Under the pieces are notes generated by a model that was given only the letters and a program-made list of their open reading frames with translations, searched no databases and was not told where the DNA came from. Below, piece by piece: positions 63,381 to 64,000 of a DNA stretch of 64,000 bases (position 1 is the stretch's first letter; every line of letters begins with the position of its first letter). This stretch comes from Apostichopus japonicus (lineage: Eukaryota > Echinodermata > Holothuroidea > Aspidochirotida > Stichopodidae): assembly GCF_037975245.1 (NCBI RefSeq), contig NC_092576.1:20273611-20337610 (forward strand), read 5' to 3'. A program made the translations under genes and the position numbers.

Positions 63381-63854
63381 ATGGCATTATTTAGTAAGAT
63401 ATCCTTTCATGCATATTCATTTTGTGGTACTTTGTATTTCTGTTTAAATTGAACTTAAAATTGATCATGTTAGTGAAATGAAATGACCAAATTGCTCCTG
63501 GCAATTATTATTGATATTATATATCCGATTATTTTAAATATATAGACCCTACCCATGGATGACATAACATCTTACCCTTAATTCTTTAACTCTCCAATTT
63601 GGGACAACAAAATTGTCTTCTCCCTCACACTCCGAAGGCTGGTTAACACTGCCCCATGCACACACAATACGAAGGCTGGTCCCCCCCCCCCCGCCACATC
63701 CACCCCCACACACATACACACAACAAAGGCTGGTTACGTGCCATTTGTATAATATTTCGTACTTTCTTTCCTTTGTTTTCTCTCTATAGAGTACCGTGAG
63801 TTCTTAAATGAGACAGAGGAACACCAATCACACACTATCGTCAATCCTCCTAAC
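63381..63854 (+). CDS. Unidentified gene, first two coding exons (runs off the window)
   Basis: ATGGCATTATTTA (63381-63393) ends in a GTAAGA donor. It joins 63790-63854, which has a tctctatag acceptor and a GTGAGT donor. Phase agrees (1 nt + 2 nt) and the product begins MALFKYREFLNETEEHQSHT and continues IVNPPN. A tatttatttacag at ~63237 could end a 5' UTR intron. I do not recognise the protein; the hydrophilic start shows no signal peptide. Two short exons agreeing in phase is suggestive, not conclusive. Confidence 0.5.
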
Positions 63855-64000
63855 GTGAGTATATCTGATCACTATAAGTATAACTTGTGACGTCATCATA
63901 TGCGGTGCTAAGGTGATTGGAGAATTGTATGTTAGTTGCCGTTACTGGAGAGAATCTTACAAGCTCTGCAAACTGACAGTACAATGGCATTGAATGATAT

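Overview
This is a eukaryotic, repeat-rich window from an animal. The genes have GT-AG introns, and one intron has the signals of the minor (U12) spliceosome. The window also holds LINEs, hAT-like and TTAA-type DNA transposons, tRNA-derived SINEs, a possible solo LTR and many mini- and microsatellites. The 3' region of one SINE resembles families I associate with sea urchins and other deuterostomes, so a marine deuterostome invertebrate (perhaps an echinoderm) is my best guess. That assignment is inference and weak.

Layout. Positions 1-16.8 kb hold three dispersed repeats (A, B, C), each present as a diverged inverted pair. They surround a 2.1-kb GATA array that forms the 3' tail of a 5'-truncated LINE (2.0-5.8 kb), and a CD225/dispanin-family membrane protein gene on + (last three coding exons, 6453-9081). 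At 14.1-15.1 kb there is a satellite rich in nuclear-receptor half-sites. A hammerhead-ribozyme-like motif lies at 16.8 kb on -. From 17.0 to 20.3 kb one hAT-like element is nested inside another, and a MITE follows at 20.6-21.2 kb.

From 22131 to 46771 (+) lies a complete 13-exon Tectonic gene (TCTN1-like, 722 aa), reconstructed exon by exon with consistent phases. Its introns hold most of the novelty: a ~60-70-bp minisatellite (intron 4), a 6.7-kb ~158-bp satellite with ~2-kb higher-order structure plus two inverted SINE copies carrying hammerhead-like folds (intron 6), an 85-bp array that repeats the end of exon 7 together with its splice donor (intron 7), a decayed LINE (intron 8) and a U12-type intron (intron 9).

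Convergent to it on - (57866-51379) is a complete six-exon homologue of human C1orf131 (DUF4602; 304 aa), a probable ribosome-biogenesis factor. A SINE abuts its exon 3, and intron 5 holds two minisatellites. From 58 to 63 kb the sequence is transposon debris (G-rich elements, a long hairpin, a candidate solo LTR). The right edge carries what look like the first two coding exons of an unidentified + gene (63381-63854).

The three main genes do not form a pathway: a ciliary transition-zone protein, a nucleolar factor and a small membrane protein. No operon, CRISPR array, rRNA or functional tRNA gene was seen.
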